Below, piece after piece: positions 16,351 through 25,508 of a DNA stretch of 64,000 nucleotides (the first letter of the stretch is position 1; each line of letters starts with the position of its first letter). The notes under the pieces were generated by a model, which was not told the DNA's origin, ran no database searches, and saw nothing but the letters and a program-made list of their open reading frames with translations. This stretch comes from Microbacterium immunditiarum (GTDB lineage: Bacteria > Actinomycetota > Actinomycetes > Actinomycetales > Microbacteriaceae). The position numbers and the translations under genes were made by a program. The stretch lies in the NCBI RefSeq assembly GCF_013409785.1, contig NZ_JACCBV010000001.1, positions 2,108,001 through 2,172,000 of the forward strand, read 5' to 3'.

Positions 16351-19269
16351 GTGACCACGACCCCCGCGCCGACCAGGGCCACACCATCCCGATCCCGACG
16401 GGTAATCGCCATCACGATCGCGATCATCGCCGCGCTCGTGGTGGGGTTCTTCGTCTTCGGAAACCTCTACGCCGACTGGCTGTGGTACGAGCAGCTCGGT
16501 TATCAGGGCGTGCTTCTCACGCAGTGGGTCGCCCGTGTCGTGATGTTCGCGATCGGGTTCCTCGGCATGGCGGTCCCCGTGTGGGGCGCGATCCAGCTCG
16601 CCTACCGCCTTCGTCCGGTGTACGCGCGACTGAGCTCGCAGCTCGACCGGTACCAGGAGGTCGTCGAGCCGCTGCGCCGCCTCGCGATGTGGGGGATCCC
16701 GATCTTCTTCGGCTTCTTCGCCGGCTTCGCCGCTTCGGCGCAGTGGGAGACCACGTGGCTGTGGTTCAACGGCGTCGCCACGTCGACGACCGACCCGGAG
16801 TTCGGCCTCGACACGGGCTTCTACCTCTTCGCGATGCCGTTCTACAGCGCGGTGCTCGGCTTCGTGTCTGCGGTTCTGCTCGTGTGCCTGCTCGTCACCG
16901 CGCTCGTCTCCTACCTTTACGGCTCTGTGCGCATCGGCCAGCGCGAACTGCGCATCTCGAAGGCCGCGCGCATCCAGCTCGCCGTTCTCGCGGGCCTCTA
17001 CCTGCTCGTGCAGGGCGCGAGCCTGTGGCTCGACCGGTACAAGACCCTCGTCGAGCCGGGCGCGCTCGGCCGCATCACCGGCGCCGGCTATACCGAGACG
17101 CAGGCGGTGATCCCGGGTCAGACGATCCTCGCGATCGTCGCGGCGTTCGTCGCCGTGCTCTTCTTCGTGACGGCTGTCATCGGCCGCTGGCGGTACCCGC
17201 TCATCGCGACAGGTCTGCTCATCGTCTCGGCGATCGTCGTCGGCGTCGGATACCCCTGGGTCGTCAACACGTTCCAGGTGCGCCCGAACCAGCTGAGCCT
17301 CGACGGCCAGTACTACGAACGCAACCTCGAGGGCACGAAGGCCGCATACGGCATCGACACGCTCGAGAAGATGCCGTTCGAGGCGGAGACGGATGCCGAG
17401 GCCGGCCAGCTCCGCGAAGACGCGGAGACGACCGCCCAGATCCGCATCATGGACCCGGGCGTCGTGAGCCCCGCTGTGCGGCAGCTCGAGCAGTACCGCT
17501 CGTACTACCAGTTCCAGGACCCGCTCGACGTCGACCGCTACATGATCGACGGCAACTCGCAGGACACGATCGTCTCGGTGCGCGAGCTCAACATGAACCA
17601 GCTCGGCGCGGCCTCGTCGTCGTGGGAGTCCACATCGCTCATCTATACACACGGCTACGGCATCGTCGCGGCCGCGGGCAACGAGCGCACGACCGACGGC
17701 GAGCCCGTGTTCCTCGAGCGCGGGATCCCGTCCGCGGGTTTCCTCACCCAGCAGGAGGGCTTCCAGCCACGTGTGTACTTCGGCGAGTTCTCGCCGACGT
17801 ACTCGATCGTGGGTGCGCCCGAGGGGACGGAGCCCGTCGAGCTCGACTACCCGCGCGGCACCGACGAGGGCTCCAACGAGACCCGGACGACGTTCGAGGG
17901 CGACGGCGGACCGAGCGTCGGCAATGTCTTCAACCGGCTGATCTACGCGCTCAAGTTCCAGTCCGAGCAGATCCTGTTCTCGGACGGTGTGAACGAGGAG
18001 TCGCAGATCCTCTACGACCGCGACCCGCTCACGCGCGTGCGCAAGGCGGCGCCATACCTCGAGCTCGACAGCGACCCGTACCCGAGCGTCGTGGACGGCC
18101 GCATCGTGTGGATCGTCGACGGCTACACGCTGAGCGACAAGTACCCGTACTCGACGCAGGTGAGCCTGCAGCAGGCGATCGCCGACTCGAACAACACCGC
18201 GCCGCGCTTCTCGCTCGACGACATCAACTACATCCGCAACTCGGTGAAGGCCACCGTCGACGCCTACGACGGCTCGGTCACGCTCTACGCGTGGGACGAG
18301 GAGGACCCGATCCTCCAGGCGTGGCAGACGATCTACCCGTCGACCGTCAAGTCGATCGACGACATGTCGGCCGAGCTCATGAGCCACGTGCGCTACCCGA
18401 CCGACCTCTTCAAGGTGCAGCGCGCCATGGTCGGCGTGTACCACGTCGACGACGCGCGCTCGTTCTACAACCAGGACAACCGCTGGCAGACGCCGAACGA
18501 CCCGCAGAACGACCAGCGCCTGCAGCCGCCGTATTACCTGACCATGCAGATGCCCGGTCAGGAGGCGCCGTCGTTCTCGATGTTCACGACCTTCATCCCG
18601 TCCTCCGAGGGAGCCGCGCGCAACGTCCTGATGGGCTATCTCGCCGTCGACTCCGATGCGGGCGGTGAAGCGGGCGTGAAATCCGAGGACTACGGCAAGC
18701 TGCGCATGCTCGAGATCGCCGCCGACACCCCGGTTCCGGGCCCCGGCCAGGTGCAGAACACGTTCGACTCCGATCCGACGATCGCCGATCAGATCAACGT
18801 GCTCCAGCTCGGCTCGTCCGAGGTGCGCAACGGCAACCTGCTGACCCTGCCGGTCGGCGGCGGTCTGCTGTACGTCCAGCCTGTGTTCGTGCAGTCGACG
18901 GGCGGCACGCAGCTGCCGCTGCTGCAGAAGGTGCTGGTCTCGTTCGGCGCCGACGTCGCGTTCGAGGACACGCTGCAAGAAGCGCTCGACGCCCTGTTCG
19001 GCGGCGAATCGGGTGCCTCGACCGGTGACGCGGACGTGACGCCCACCCCGGGCCCGACGCCGACGCCCGAGCCCACGCCGACGCCCGACCCGGGTGAGAC
19101 GGCCGAGCCGACTCCGCCGGCGGACGAGTACGAGGCCGCCCTGCAGGAGGCCCGCCAGGCACTGCTCGACCGCGAGGCGGCGCTGCAGAAGGGCGACTGG
19201 GCGGCATTCGGCGAGGCCGATGAGCGGCTCACCGCAGCCGTCGAGAAGCTCCTCGAACTGGGCGGCTGA
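16351..19269 (+). CDS. UPF0182 family large membrane protein (Rv3193c-type)
   Basis: A 972-residue protein. About seven hydrophobic helices fill the first 310 residues (for example VIAITIAIIAALVVGFFVF and ILAIVAAFVAVLFFVTAVI). A large, probably extracytoplasmic, domain follows with family segments such as NQLSLDGQYYERNL and YPTDLFKVQ. A linker of Pro-Thr repeats (TPTPGPTPTPEPTPTP) and a short coiled-coil-like tail end the protein. It starts at leaderless GTG 16351. The molecular function of UPF0182 is unknown; the link with the upstream protease suggests envelope quality control. Confidence 0.9.
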   Translation: MTTTPAPTRATPSRSRRVIAITIAIIAALVVGFFVFGNLYADWLWYEQLGYQGVLLTQWVARVVMFAIGFLGMAVPVWGAIQLAYRLRPVYARLSSQLDRYQEVVEPLRRLAMWGIPIFFGFFAGFAASAQWETTWLWFNGVATSTTDPEFGLDTGFYLFAMPFYSAVLGFVSAVLLVCLLVTALVSYLYGSVRIGQRELRISKAARIQLAVLAGLYLLVQGASLWLDRYKTLVEPGALGRITGAGYTETQAVIPGQTILAIVAAFVAVLFFVTAVIGRWRYPLIATGLLIVSAIVVGVGYPWVVNTFQVRPNQLSLDGQYYERNLEGTKAAYGIDTLEKMPFEAETDAEAGQLREDAETTAQIRIMDPGVVSPAVRQLEQYRSYYQFQDPLDVDRYMIDGNSQDTIVSVRELNMNQLGAASSSWESTSLIYTHGYGIVAAAGNERTTDGEPVFLERGIPSAGFLTQQEGFQPRVYFGEFSPTYSIVGAPEGTEPVELDYPRGTDEGSNETRTTFEGDGGPSVGNVFNRLIYALKFQSEQILFSDGVNEESQILYDRDPLTRVRKAAPYLELDSDPYPSVVDGRIVWIVDGYTLSDKYPYSTQVSLQQAIADSNNTAPRFSLDDINYIRNSVKATVDAYDGSVTLYAWDEEDPILQAWQTIYPSTVKSIDDMSAELMSHVRYPTDLFKVQRAMVGVYHVDDARSFYNQDNRWQTPNDPQNDQRLQPPYYLTMQMPGQEAPSFSMFTTFIPSSEGAARNVLMGYLAVDSDAGGEAGVKSEDYGKLRMLEIAADTPVPGPGQVQNTFDSDPTIADQINVLQLGSSEVRNGNLLTLPVGGGLLYVQPVFVQSTGGTQLPLLQKVLVSFGADVAFEDTLQEALDALFGGESGASTGDADVTPTPGPTPTPEPTPTPDPGETAEPTPPADEYEAALQEARQALLDREAALQKGDWAAFGEADERLTAAVEKLLELGG

Positions 19270-19311
19270 CCTCGTCCACCTCGGCGTGACCCCGGGCGAC
19301 CGCACGGCGCG

Positions 19312-20208
19312 TCACGCCGAGGTGAGCAGCCACCACCAGATCAACAGGAGCGTCACGGCGAATCCCGTGAACTGGTTGAGCCACAGGAACCGGCGCCACC
19401 CCCGGACGGCCTCCTGGGCCGTGGCATCCGTCACCGCTCGGAACGGCCACACCGTCGCGATGTAGGGCACCGCGAGCAGGGCCGCGAGAGGGCCGGGCCA
19501 TGCGGTCGCGAGCATCACGAGACCGGATGCCGCGTAGCACGCGAGCGCGAAGCGCACGGTCCAGCGGGCGCCCTGCTGCGTCGCGATCGAGCGGATGCCG
19601 GCCGCGCGGTCGGCCGCGACGTCCTGCACCGCGCCGAACGCGTGCGACGCGACTCCCCACAGCGCGAACGCGAGGATGACCGCCGCGAGCTGCCACCTCC
19701 ACGCGGCGCCCGCGAGCACGAGGCCGTACACCGCGGGTGAGAAGAAGTGGATGCTGCTGCACACTGAGTCCGCGAACGGCACTTCCTTGAACCGCAGCGG
19801 GGGAGCGCTGTACGCGACGACGAAGAACAGGCTCGCGGCCAGCACCACCCACGACCAGGGCGACCCGGCGACCACGAGGAACACGACGAACGGCAGGCAC
19901 AGGAGGCCGGCCGTCCACAGTGTCGTACGGTGGAGGCGCACGTCGAGCACCGCGCCGTGCGCGCCGCCCTTGCGCGGATTCCGCAGATCCGACTCGTAGT
20001 CGAACACGTCGTTTATCCCGTACATCGCGAGGTTGTACGGGATGAGGAAGAACACCGTGCCCACGATGAGCGAGGCGTCGATGTCGCGGGTGGTGAGCAG
20101 GTACGCGGCCGCGAACGGGTAGGCGGTGTTGACCCAGCTCACGGGTCGCGATGCGATCACGAGCTGACGCAGGGCGGATGCCGCGCCCACGCGCCCGTCC
20201 AGGCTCAT
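19312..20208 (-). CDS. crtEb: Lycopene elongase, UbiA-type prenyltransferase
   Basis: A 298-residue polytopic UbiA-fold enzyme with both Asp-rich motifs: NDVFDYESDL near residue 60 and QDVAADRAAGI near residue 185. In the decaprenoxanthin pathway CrtEb adds two dimethylallyl units to lycopene, giving a C50 carotenoid; the reaction occurs in the membrane. The last gene of the idi-crt operon, its ATG 20208 overlaps the crtYf stop by 4 nt (ATGA). Its place beside crtYe and crtYf fixes the assignment more than the fold alone. Confidence 0.9.
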   Translation of the reverse strand: MSLDGRVGAASALRQLVIASRPVSWVNTAYPFAAAYLLTTRDIDASLIVGTVFFLIPYNLAMYGINDVFDYESDLRNPRKGGAHGAVLDVRLHRTTLWTAGLLCLPFVVFLVVAGSPWSWVVLAASLFFVVAYSAPPLRFKEVPFADSVCSSIHFFSPAVYGLVLAGAAWRWQLAAVILAFALWGVASHAFGAVQDVAADRAAGIRSIATQQGARWTVRFALACYAASGLVMLATAWPGPLAALLAVPYIATVWPFRAVTDATAQEAVRGWRRFLWLNQFTGFAVTLLLIWWWLLTSA

Positions 20209-20513
20209 GAGCGCCCCTGGTGGCGCCGCGTGAGCGTGTAGACGGCCGGCACGAGGAACGCCGCGGCGAGGGGGTAGGCGAAGTCCTCGATCGGAGCGAG
20301 CCCGATGCGCAGCCCGCTCAGGTGCTCGGCGGGGTACGAATAGAGTCCGACGCCGATCATGACGTTGTCGAACACCGCTGTCAGCACGACGAGCACGACC
20401 GCGGCGATGCCGGAGGCGGCCATGCGCCTCGCGAAGCCCGACCGACGGGCTGTCGCTAGGGTCGTCGCCGCCGCGATGACCAGGAAAGGAAGGGAGAGGA
20501 GCACGTACGTCAT
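20205..20513 (-). CDS. crtYf: C50 carotenoid epsilon-cyclase subunit CrtYf
   Basis: A 102-residue integral membrane protein with three helices and the lycopene-cyclase-domain pattern TAVFDNVMIGVGLYSY followed by GLAPIEDFAYPL. Together with CrtYe it forms the heterodimeric cyclase that closes the rings of flavuxanthin. Its ATG 20513 overlaps the crtYe stop, and its stop overlaps crtEb, so the three genes are translationally coupled. Confidence 0.9.
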   Translation of the reverse strand: MTYVLLSLPFLVIAAATTLATARRSGFARRMAASGIAAVVLVVLTAVFDNVMIGVGLYSYPAEHLSGLRIGLAPIEDFAYPLAAAFLVPAVYTLTRRHQGRS

Positions 20514-20878
20514 CGTTCGCCCCCCGTGTCTCCTGCAGCGCGGTTCCATTGCCCGCTCGACGCCGAGGATCGCTCGAGGAAGCGCCGCGCGGCCGCCCAC
20601 GCCACGAGTGCGAGATAGCACAGGAACGCGAGGAACACCGGCTCTTCGACGGGCAGGTGCGGCGCGAGGTCGATGCCGAGGTAGAGCGGGCTGTCGCCCT
20701 TGACGAACACGCCGGCCGCGATCCCCACGAGGTCCCACGCGATGAAGAACACCGTCCCGACGGCAACCGCGACGAGCGTGCGACCCCGAGCGCGCCATGC
20801 GGCGAGGCGGAACCGCGCGTCGAGCGCGACGATCGCCGCCGCGGACACGAGGATCGCCAGCAGGTAGGCGCCCGGCAT
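20510..20878 (-). CDS. crtYe: C50 carotenoid epsilon-cyclase subunit CrtYe
   Basis: A 122-residue membrane protein carrying the partner half of the cyclase: FFIAWDLVGIAAGVF, then LAPHLPVEEPVFLAFLCY, the conserved PxEE-type motif of heterodimeric lycopene cyclases. The C-terminal 20 residues are hydrophilic. It starts at ATG 20878, 3 nt after the crtI stop. Whether the rings are epsilon or beta type cannot be decided from sequence here. Confidence 0.9.
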   Translation of the reverse strand: MPGAYLLAILVSAAAIVALDARFRLAAWRARGRTLVAVAVGTVFFIAWDLVGIAAGVFVKGDSPLYLGIDLAPHLPVEEPVFLAFLCYLALVAWAAARRFLERSSASSGQWNRAAGDTGGER

Positions 20879-20881
20879 CCG

Positions 20882-22456
20882 TCACGTCCCCACGGAGACG
20901 GGCTCGGCCAGCGGTCCGGGCGAACGGTCGCCGCGCAGGCCCTTCACGACGAGCTCGGCCGAGATGAGACACATCGGCACGCCGATCCCGGGCAGCACCG
21001 ACGCGCCCGCGTAGGCGAGCCCCGACACCTTGCGCGAGGTCGTGCGCGGCCGGAACAGGGCGCTCTGGCGGAGGGTGTGGGCGAGGCCGAGCGCGTTGCC
21101 GCGCCACGCGCCATAATCCGCGGCGAAGTCGCCGGGTGCGATCGTGCGGCGCACGACGATGCGGTCGGCGAGGTCGCGGATGCCGCACCAAGACGCGATC
21201 TGCGCGATCACGCGGTCGGAAGCGGCCTCGATGGCCGGGTCGCCCGCGCCGTCGACGCCGCCGCGCCCGAGCCCGGGCTCGGCCGGGACGGGCACGAGCA
21301 CGAAGAGGTTCTCGTGCCCGGGCGGCGCGACCGACGGATCGGTCGCGCTGGGGCGGCAGACGTACAGGGACGCGGGGTCGGGGATGCGTGCCCCGGCGCC
21401 GAAGACGTCGGCGAAGTTCGCGCGCCAGTCGTCCGTGAACACGAGCGTGTGGTGCGCGAGCTGCGAGAGCTCTCCCTCGACTCCGAGGAGCAGCAGGAGC
21501 GCGCCGGGGCTGGGCGTGCGCTTCGTCCACCAACGCTCGGGGTAGCTCTGCAGGCTCGGCGGGAGCAGCTCTGTCTCGGTGCGATGCAGGTCGGCGGTCG
21601 ACACGACGAGGTCGGCGTCGAGCGCGCGGCCGTCGGCCAGGCGGACGCCGGTGGCCGCGGCATCCGTCGTCGTGATGTGCGCGACACGGGAGTTCGTCCG
21701 GATGACCGCGCCGTGCTCGGTCGCGAGGCGCTCGAGCGCGCGGACGACCTCGCCGAACCCGCCGCGCGGGTACAGCACGCCGTCGGCGAGGTCGAGGTGG
21801 CTCATCAGGTGGTACAGGCTCGGCGCGGCGTACGGCGACGTGCCGAGGAAGACGGCGGGGTAGCCGAGGATCTGACGAAGACGCGGATGCTCGAACCGCC
21901 GCTCCACATGATCCGCGAGGCTGCGCGTGAGCAGGGGCGCAAGCCGCGGCAGGCGCCTCAACAGCGTGGGGTCGCGCAGTCCCGTCGTCGTCGAGTACGT
22001 GTCGTAGAGGAACCGTGAGACGGCGAGTTCGTACGCGTCGGCGGCCGAGTCGAGGTACGCGCCGAGGGCGGCGCCGGCGCCCGGCTCGAGGCTCTCGAAC
22101 AGGGCGGTCGACGCGGCTCGGCCCGAGACGACGTCGATCGGGTCGCCTGTTCCCGGAGGCCCGTACACGCGGTAGGCGGGGTCGAGGCGCATGAGGTCGA
22201 GCTGCTCGGCGGCGGTCGTCCCGAGCAGGCGGAAGAAGTGCTCGAAGACCTCCGGCATGAGGTACCAGCTCGGACCGGTGTCGAAGACGAAGCCGTCGCG
22301 CTGCCACACGCCCGCGCGGCCGCCGACCTCGTCGCGCGCCTCGAGCACGGTCACGTCCCAGCCCTCGGCGCCGAGCAGCGCCGCGGTCGCGAGGCCTGCG
22401 ACGCCCGCGCCGATCACGATGGCCGGGCGATGCGCGCCGGCGGCGGGCGGCGTCAC
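20882..22456 (-). CDS. crtI: Phytoene desaturase
   Basis: A 524-residue FAD-dependent desaturase converting phytoene to lycopene. The dinucleotide fold is at the N-terminus (VIGAGVAGLATAALL, then VLEARDEVGGRAG). The CrtI-family GLAYAGASVLPGIGVPM segment is near the C-terminus. Start GTG 22456 is chosen because it overlaps the crtB stop (GTGA); an earlier ATG at 22489 would reach into crtB. It is the fourth gene of the carotenoid operon. Confidence 0.93.
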   Translation of the reverse strand: MTPPAAGAHRPAIVIGAGVAGLATAALLGAEGWDVTVLEARDEVGGRAGVWQRDGFVFDTGPSWYLMPEVFEHFFRLLGTTAAEQLDLMRLDPAYRVYGPPGTGDPIDVVSGRAASTALFESLEPGAGAALGAYLDSAADAYELAVSRFLYDTYSTTTGLRDPTLLRRLPRLAPLLTRSLADHVERRFEHPRLRQILGYPAVFLGTSPYAAPSLYHLMSHLDLADGVLYPRGGFGEVVRALERLATEHGAVIRTNSRVAHITTTDAAATGVRLADGRALDADLVVSTADLHRTETELLPPSLQSYPERWWTKRTPSPGALLLLLGVEGELSQLAHHTLVFTDDWRANFADVFGAGARIPDPASLYVCRPSATDPSVAPPGHENLFVLVPVPAEPGLGRGGVDGAGDPAIEAASDRVIAQIASWCGIRDLADRIVVRRTIAPGDFAADYGAWRGNALGLAHTLRQSALFRPRTTSRKVSGLAYAGASVLPGIGVPMCLISAELVVKGLRGDRSPGPLAEPVSVGT

Positions 22457-23328
22457 GCGCGGACCGTCCGCGGAGCGAAGCCCAGCCATGCCCGTGCCGC
22501 GAGCGTCGCCTTGACGGAGTCGGGCACGCGCACGCGTCCGCTGCCGTCGGCGTTGCGCCGCAGGCGCGCGGACAGCGCCGCGAAGAGGTCGTGGGCGGCG
22601 GTCACCGCCCGACGGCTGTCGGCGGGCAGTCGGGGGATCACGGACGCGGCCGCGGCGAGGTCGGCGTCGATGCGGTCGAGCACTTCGGCGCGGGTGCCTC
22701 GCGAGCCGAGGTCGAGGTAGTCGCGCCCGAGGGCGCCGGCGTCATGGTCGAGGTCGCGCAGGAAGTTGAGCTCCTGGAACGCCGCGCCGAGGCGACGCGC
22801 GCCGTCGCGCAGGTCGGGGTCGGGATCGATCGGATGCGGCCGACCTGCGTTCACGAACACGCGCAGGCACATGAGCCCCACGACCTCCGCCGACCCGTAG
22901 ACGTATGCGTCGTGCGACGCCGCATCGTGATGAGCCGTCTCGAGGTCGGTGCGCATCGAGGCGAAGAACGGACGGACGAGAGAGGCGTCGATGCCCGTCT
23001 CGCGCGCCGTCGCCGCGAAGGCGTGCACGACGAGGTTGACGCTGAATCCTCGCTCGATCGACGCGAGGGTCTCGGCCTCGAGGTCGTCGAGCACGCGGCG
23101 CTGCGTCGCGAGGTCGAGTCCGGCCGCGGCTGCAGGCCCGTCGACGACCTCGTCGGCGACGCGCACGAGCGCGTAGACGTTGCGCACGTGCGGACGCGGA
23201 CGCGGACCGAGCAGGCGGCACGCGAGTGCGAACGAGGTCGAGTACGCCGAAATCACGGCGGCGGAGGCATCCGTCGCCGTCCGGTCGTACAGGGCGATGC
23301 CCGTGGGCGCCGTGCGGTCGCGCTTCAT
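22453..23328 (-). CDS. crtB: Phytoene synthase
   Basis: A 291-residue squalene/phytoene synthase family enzyme that joins two GGPP molecules. The first Asp-rich motif is VRVADEVVDG near residue 60. The second lies in ELNFLRDLDHDAGALGRDYL near residue 190, with the typical N-x-x-RD-x-x-x-D spacing. It starts at ATG 23328 and overlaps the GGPP synthase stop by 4 nt. It commits isoprenoid flux to carotenoids. Confidence 0.93.
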   Translation of the reverse strand: MKRDRTAPTGIALYDRTATDASAAVISAYSTSFALACRLLGPRPRPHVRNVYALVRVADEVVDGPAAAAGLDLATQRRVLDDLEAETLASIERGFSVNLVVHAFAATARETGIDASLVRPFFASMRTDLETAHHDAASHDAYVYGSAEVVGLMCLRVFVNAGRPHPIDPDPDLRDGARRLGAAFQELNFLRDLDHDAGALGRDYLDLGSRGTRAEVLDRIDADLAAAASVIPRLPADSRRAVTAAHDLFAALSARLRRNADGSGRVRVPDSVKATLAARAWLGFAPRTVRA

Positions 23329-24368
23329 GGGATCCGCTCCCTGATCGCGGTGGACAGCGAGTCGATGAGCGCGGATGCCTCGCCCGGCAGGGCCGTGGCC
23401 GCGTGGGCCGCGTCGGCGAGCGTCTCGTCGACGAGCGCGGCGACCCGTGCGCGGGCGCCGCTGGCCTCCAGGGCGCGCTGCGCCTCGCGGATCGCGACGG
23501 GGCCGGTGTGAGCCACCGCGATCGCGTCGCTCACGCGCGCCCATTCGCGCGTGCCACGAGCGAGCGCGACGACCGGCGTGCGCTTGGCCTCGCGCAGGTC
23601 GACGCCGACGTCGCGGCCTGTCTGGGCCGGGGTTCCGAACGTGCCGATGAGGTCGTCGACGAGCTGGAACGCGAGTCCGAGGCATCCGCCCGCCGCGCCG
23701 ACGGCGTCGAGCGCGCTCGACGACGCGCCCGCGAGCGCCGCGCCCGCCTGCAGCGGAGCGCGGAACGAGTACACGGCCGTCTTGTTGAAGGTCGCGTCGA
23801 GAATCGAGCTCGTGTCGGGGCAGTCGTCCGAGACGGCGTGCTCGACGTCTGCGAGCTCGCCGGCCGCGGACACGTACACGGCGTCGTCGTAGAGCGCGAA
23901 GAGCCGCTCGCGGGTGACGGCGTCGACCTCGGCGGTGGCGATGAGGCGCGACGCCTCGTGCAGCAACAGGTCGCCCGCGAGGATCGCCGCGGCGTCGCCG
24001 AGGGTCTCCTGTCCTTCGGCATCCGCGCCCCGGGCGCCCGCGAGCAGGCGGAACTCGCCGGCCACGTTGGGGACACCGCGCCGAAGCGTGTCGTGGTCGA
24101 TCACGTCGTCGTGGACGACGAAGGCGGTGTGCAGCAGCTCGAATGCTGCGGCGACGGGGAAGACGGCGGGAGTGTCGTCGCAGCGTCCGCCGAACGCGGC
24201 GAACGAGGCGGTGACGAGTGCGGGCCGCAGCCGCTTGCCTCCCGACGCGGCGCGGCCGATCGCGTCCGCGAGCCGTGCGAATCCGCCGCCCAGCGGCTCG
24301 GCGCGAGTGCGGATCCGCGAGAGCGCCGCCGCGATCGCGTCGTCCGTGCGGCGATCCGTCTGGATCAT
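23325..24368 (-). CDS. crtE: Geranylgeranyl diphosphate synthase
   Basis: A 347-residue trans-prenyltransferase (IdsA/CrtE type) making GGPP. It has GGKRLRPALV, the first Asp-rich motif VVHDDVIDHDTLRRG, and a second one reading QLVDDLIGTFG, where the third Asp of the DDxxD consensus is Gly; this variant occurs in actinobacterial homologues. FNKTAVYSF lies between them. It starts at ATG 24368, overlapping the idi stop (ATGA). Confidence 0.92.
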   Translation of the reverse strand: MIQTDRRTDDAIAAALSRIRTRAEPLGGGFARLADAIGRAASGGKRLRPALVTASFAAFGGRCDDTPAVFPVAAAFELLHTAFVVHDDVIDHDTLRRGVPNVAGEFRLLAGARGADAEGQETLGDAAAILAGDLLLHEASRLIATAEVDAVTRERLFALYDDAVYVSAAGELADVEHAVSDDCPDTSSILDATFNKTAVYSFRAPLQAGAALAGASSSALDAVGAAGGCLGLAFQLVDDLIGTFGTPAQTGRDVGVDLREAKRTPVVALARGTREWARVSDAIAVAHTGPVAIREAQRALEASGARARVAALVDETLADAAHAATALPGEASALIDSLSTAIRERIP

Positions 24369-24928
24369 GATGCGCGGGCGACGGCGGGCGCCGGTTCGGG
24401 CGCCGCGCCGAAGAGGCGAAGCTGCTGCGCCTGCAGCACGAGCCATGGGCTGAACGCCCAGGGCGTGGCGGCGAGCGACGCGGCGAGGTCGGCGGGGTCG
24501 ACCCAGCGGGCCTCGCTCACCTCGCGCGGATTGGGCTCGGGCACGTCGTCGGTGCGCGCCAGGTAGACGGGGCACACCTCGTGCTCGACGATCCCGTTCG
24601 CGTCGGTCGCACGGTAGCGGAAGAGGGGGAGGGCGAGCTCCAAGTCCGTGATCGTGATTCCGAGCTCGTGCTCGGCGCGGCGGTGCACCGCCGCAACGAC
24701 CGGCTCCGCCGGACGCGGGTGCCCGCAGAACGAGTTGCTCCACACACCCGGCCATGTGGTCTTCCCCAGTGCGCGGCGGGTGACGAGAACGTGACCCGCC
24801 GAGTTTCTGACGTGGCAGGAGAACGCCAGGTGCAAGGCTGTGTCGGTGCCGTGAACGCTCGACTTCGGCGCGGTGCCGATCGCCTCTCCCGCGTCGTCCA
24901 GCAGCACGACGAGGTCTTGTTCGGTCAT
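24365..24928 (-). CDS. idi: Isopentenyl-diphosphate delta-isomerase, type I
   Basis: A 187-residue Nudix-fold enzyme interconverting IPP and DMAPP. The active-site Cys lies in WSNSFCGHPRP and the catalytic Glu in EHEVCPVYLA; LHLAFSCHV is the usual N-terminal strand. It leads the seven-gene carotenoid operon, supplying DMAPP for GGPP synthase and for the two prenyl additions by CrtEb. ATG 24928 is preceded by GGGGGA. The start is divergent from the MarR gene across about 86 bp. Confidence 0.94.
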   Translation of the reverse strand: MTEQDLVVLLDDAGEAIGTAPKSSVHGTDTALHLAFSCHVRNSAGHVLVTRRALGKTTWPGVWSNSFCGHPRPAEPVVAAVHRRAEHELGITITDLELALPLFRYRATDANGIVEHEVCPVYLARTDDVPEPNPREVSEARWVDPADLAASLAATPWAFSPWLVLQAQQLRLFGAAPEPAPAVARAS

Positions 24929-24952
24929 GCCGTCCCCCGATCGGCTCGTGAA

Positions 24953-24971
24953 ATTGCTAGTTTAGCTAGTG
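24953..24971. promoter_or_regulatory. Candidate MarR operator between idi-crt and marR
   Basis: The spacer is locally AT-rich in an otherwise GC-rich region and holds nested dyads: GCTA-GTT-TAGC and, overlapping it, TAGCTA. A MarR dimer bound here would cover the promoter region of both divergent units. On the minus strand TAAACT within it could be the idi -10. The site is inferred from symmetry and position only. Confidence 0.45.
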
Positions 24972-25014
24972 AATGTTTTCGCCGATGATACAGGCGAGTG
25001 TAAGGAGTGTCCAC

Positions 25015-25488
25015 GTGTCCTATCCCGGGCTTGCCGAAAGCGGCCACGAGCGCTACGTCATGGAGCTGCTCCAGGCGATCCGAGCGTTCAGCGACGCCAT
25101 GGACCGCATGCACGGTGGCATGAAGGGCGACATGGACATGAACGCCACCGACCTCGCGGCCATGCGCATGATGATCATGCGCGAGCAGCGCGGCGAGACC
25201 GTCAGTCCGCACGACGTCGCGCGTCACCTGCGCATCACGACCGCGTCCACGACCAAGCTTCTCGACCGGCTCGAGGCGGCCGGCCACGTCGAACGTCAGC
25301 CGCACCCGCGAGACCGCCGCGCGCGAGTGGTCGTCCTGACGGACACCTCCCGACAGGAGTTCTACCGCCACTTCGGCGCACGCCTGCGGGGCATGCGGGA
25401 GCTCGCCGATCGCTACAGCGACGAGGAGCTCCAGCTCGTGACTCGGTTCCTCGACGACATCAGCGCCGTGCTGGATCCGCAGCGGTAG
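25015..25488 (+). CDS. MarR-family transcriptional regulator of the carotenoid operon
   Basis: A 157-residue winged-helix regulator. The recognition region is SPHDVARHLRITTASTTKLL and the wing carries HPRDRRARVVVLT, the usual D-x-R signature. A Met-rich stretch precedes the wHTH. GTG 25015 is preferred because AAGGAG sits 7 nt upstream; an ATG at 24973 would lengthen it by 14 residues without a ribosome site. It is divergent from idi-crt. In corynebacteria a MarR protein (CrtR) represses crt genes in response to GGPP; the same role is inferred here. Confidence 0.88.
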   Translation: MSYPGLAESGHERYVMELLQAIRAFSDAMDRMHGGMKGDMDMNATDLAAMRMMIMREQRGETVSPHDVARHLRITTASTTKLLDRLEAAGHVERQPHPRDRRARVVVLTDTSRQEFYRHFGARLRGMRELADRYSDEELQLVTRFLDDISAVLDPQR

Positions 25489-25508
25489 GGAAGACAGAGA
25501 AGGCGGCA

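Noticed and set aside
19021..19125. Short tandem repeats (PTP-type) as a possible CRISPR or satellite
   Set aside because: It is an in-frame Pro-Thr linker of the UPF0182 protein with uneven units and no spacers.
16273..19305. Very long open frame antisense to the UPF0182 gene (about 1010 codons)
   Set aside because: It is Arg/Val/Glu-rich without known motifs and mirrors the third-position GC of the real gene; such shadows are normal at this GC content.
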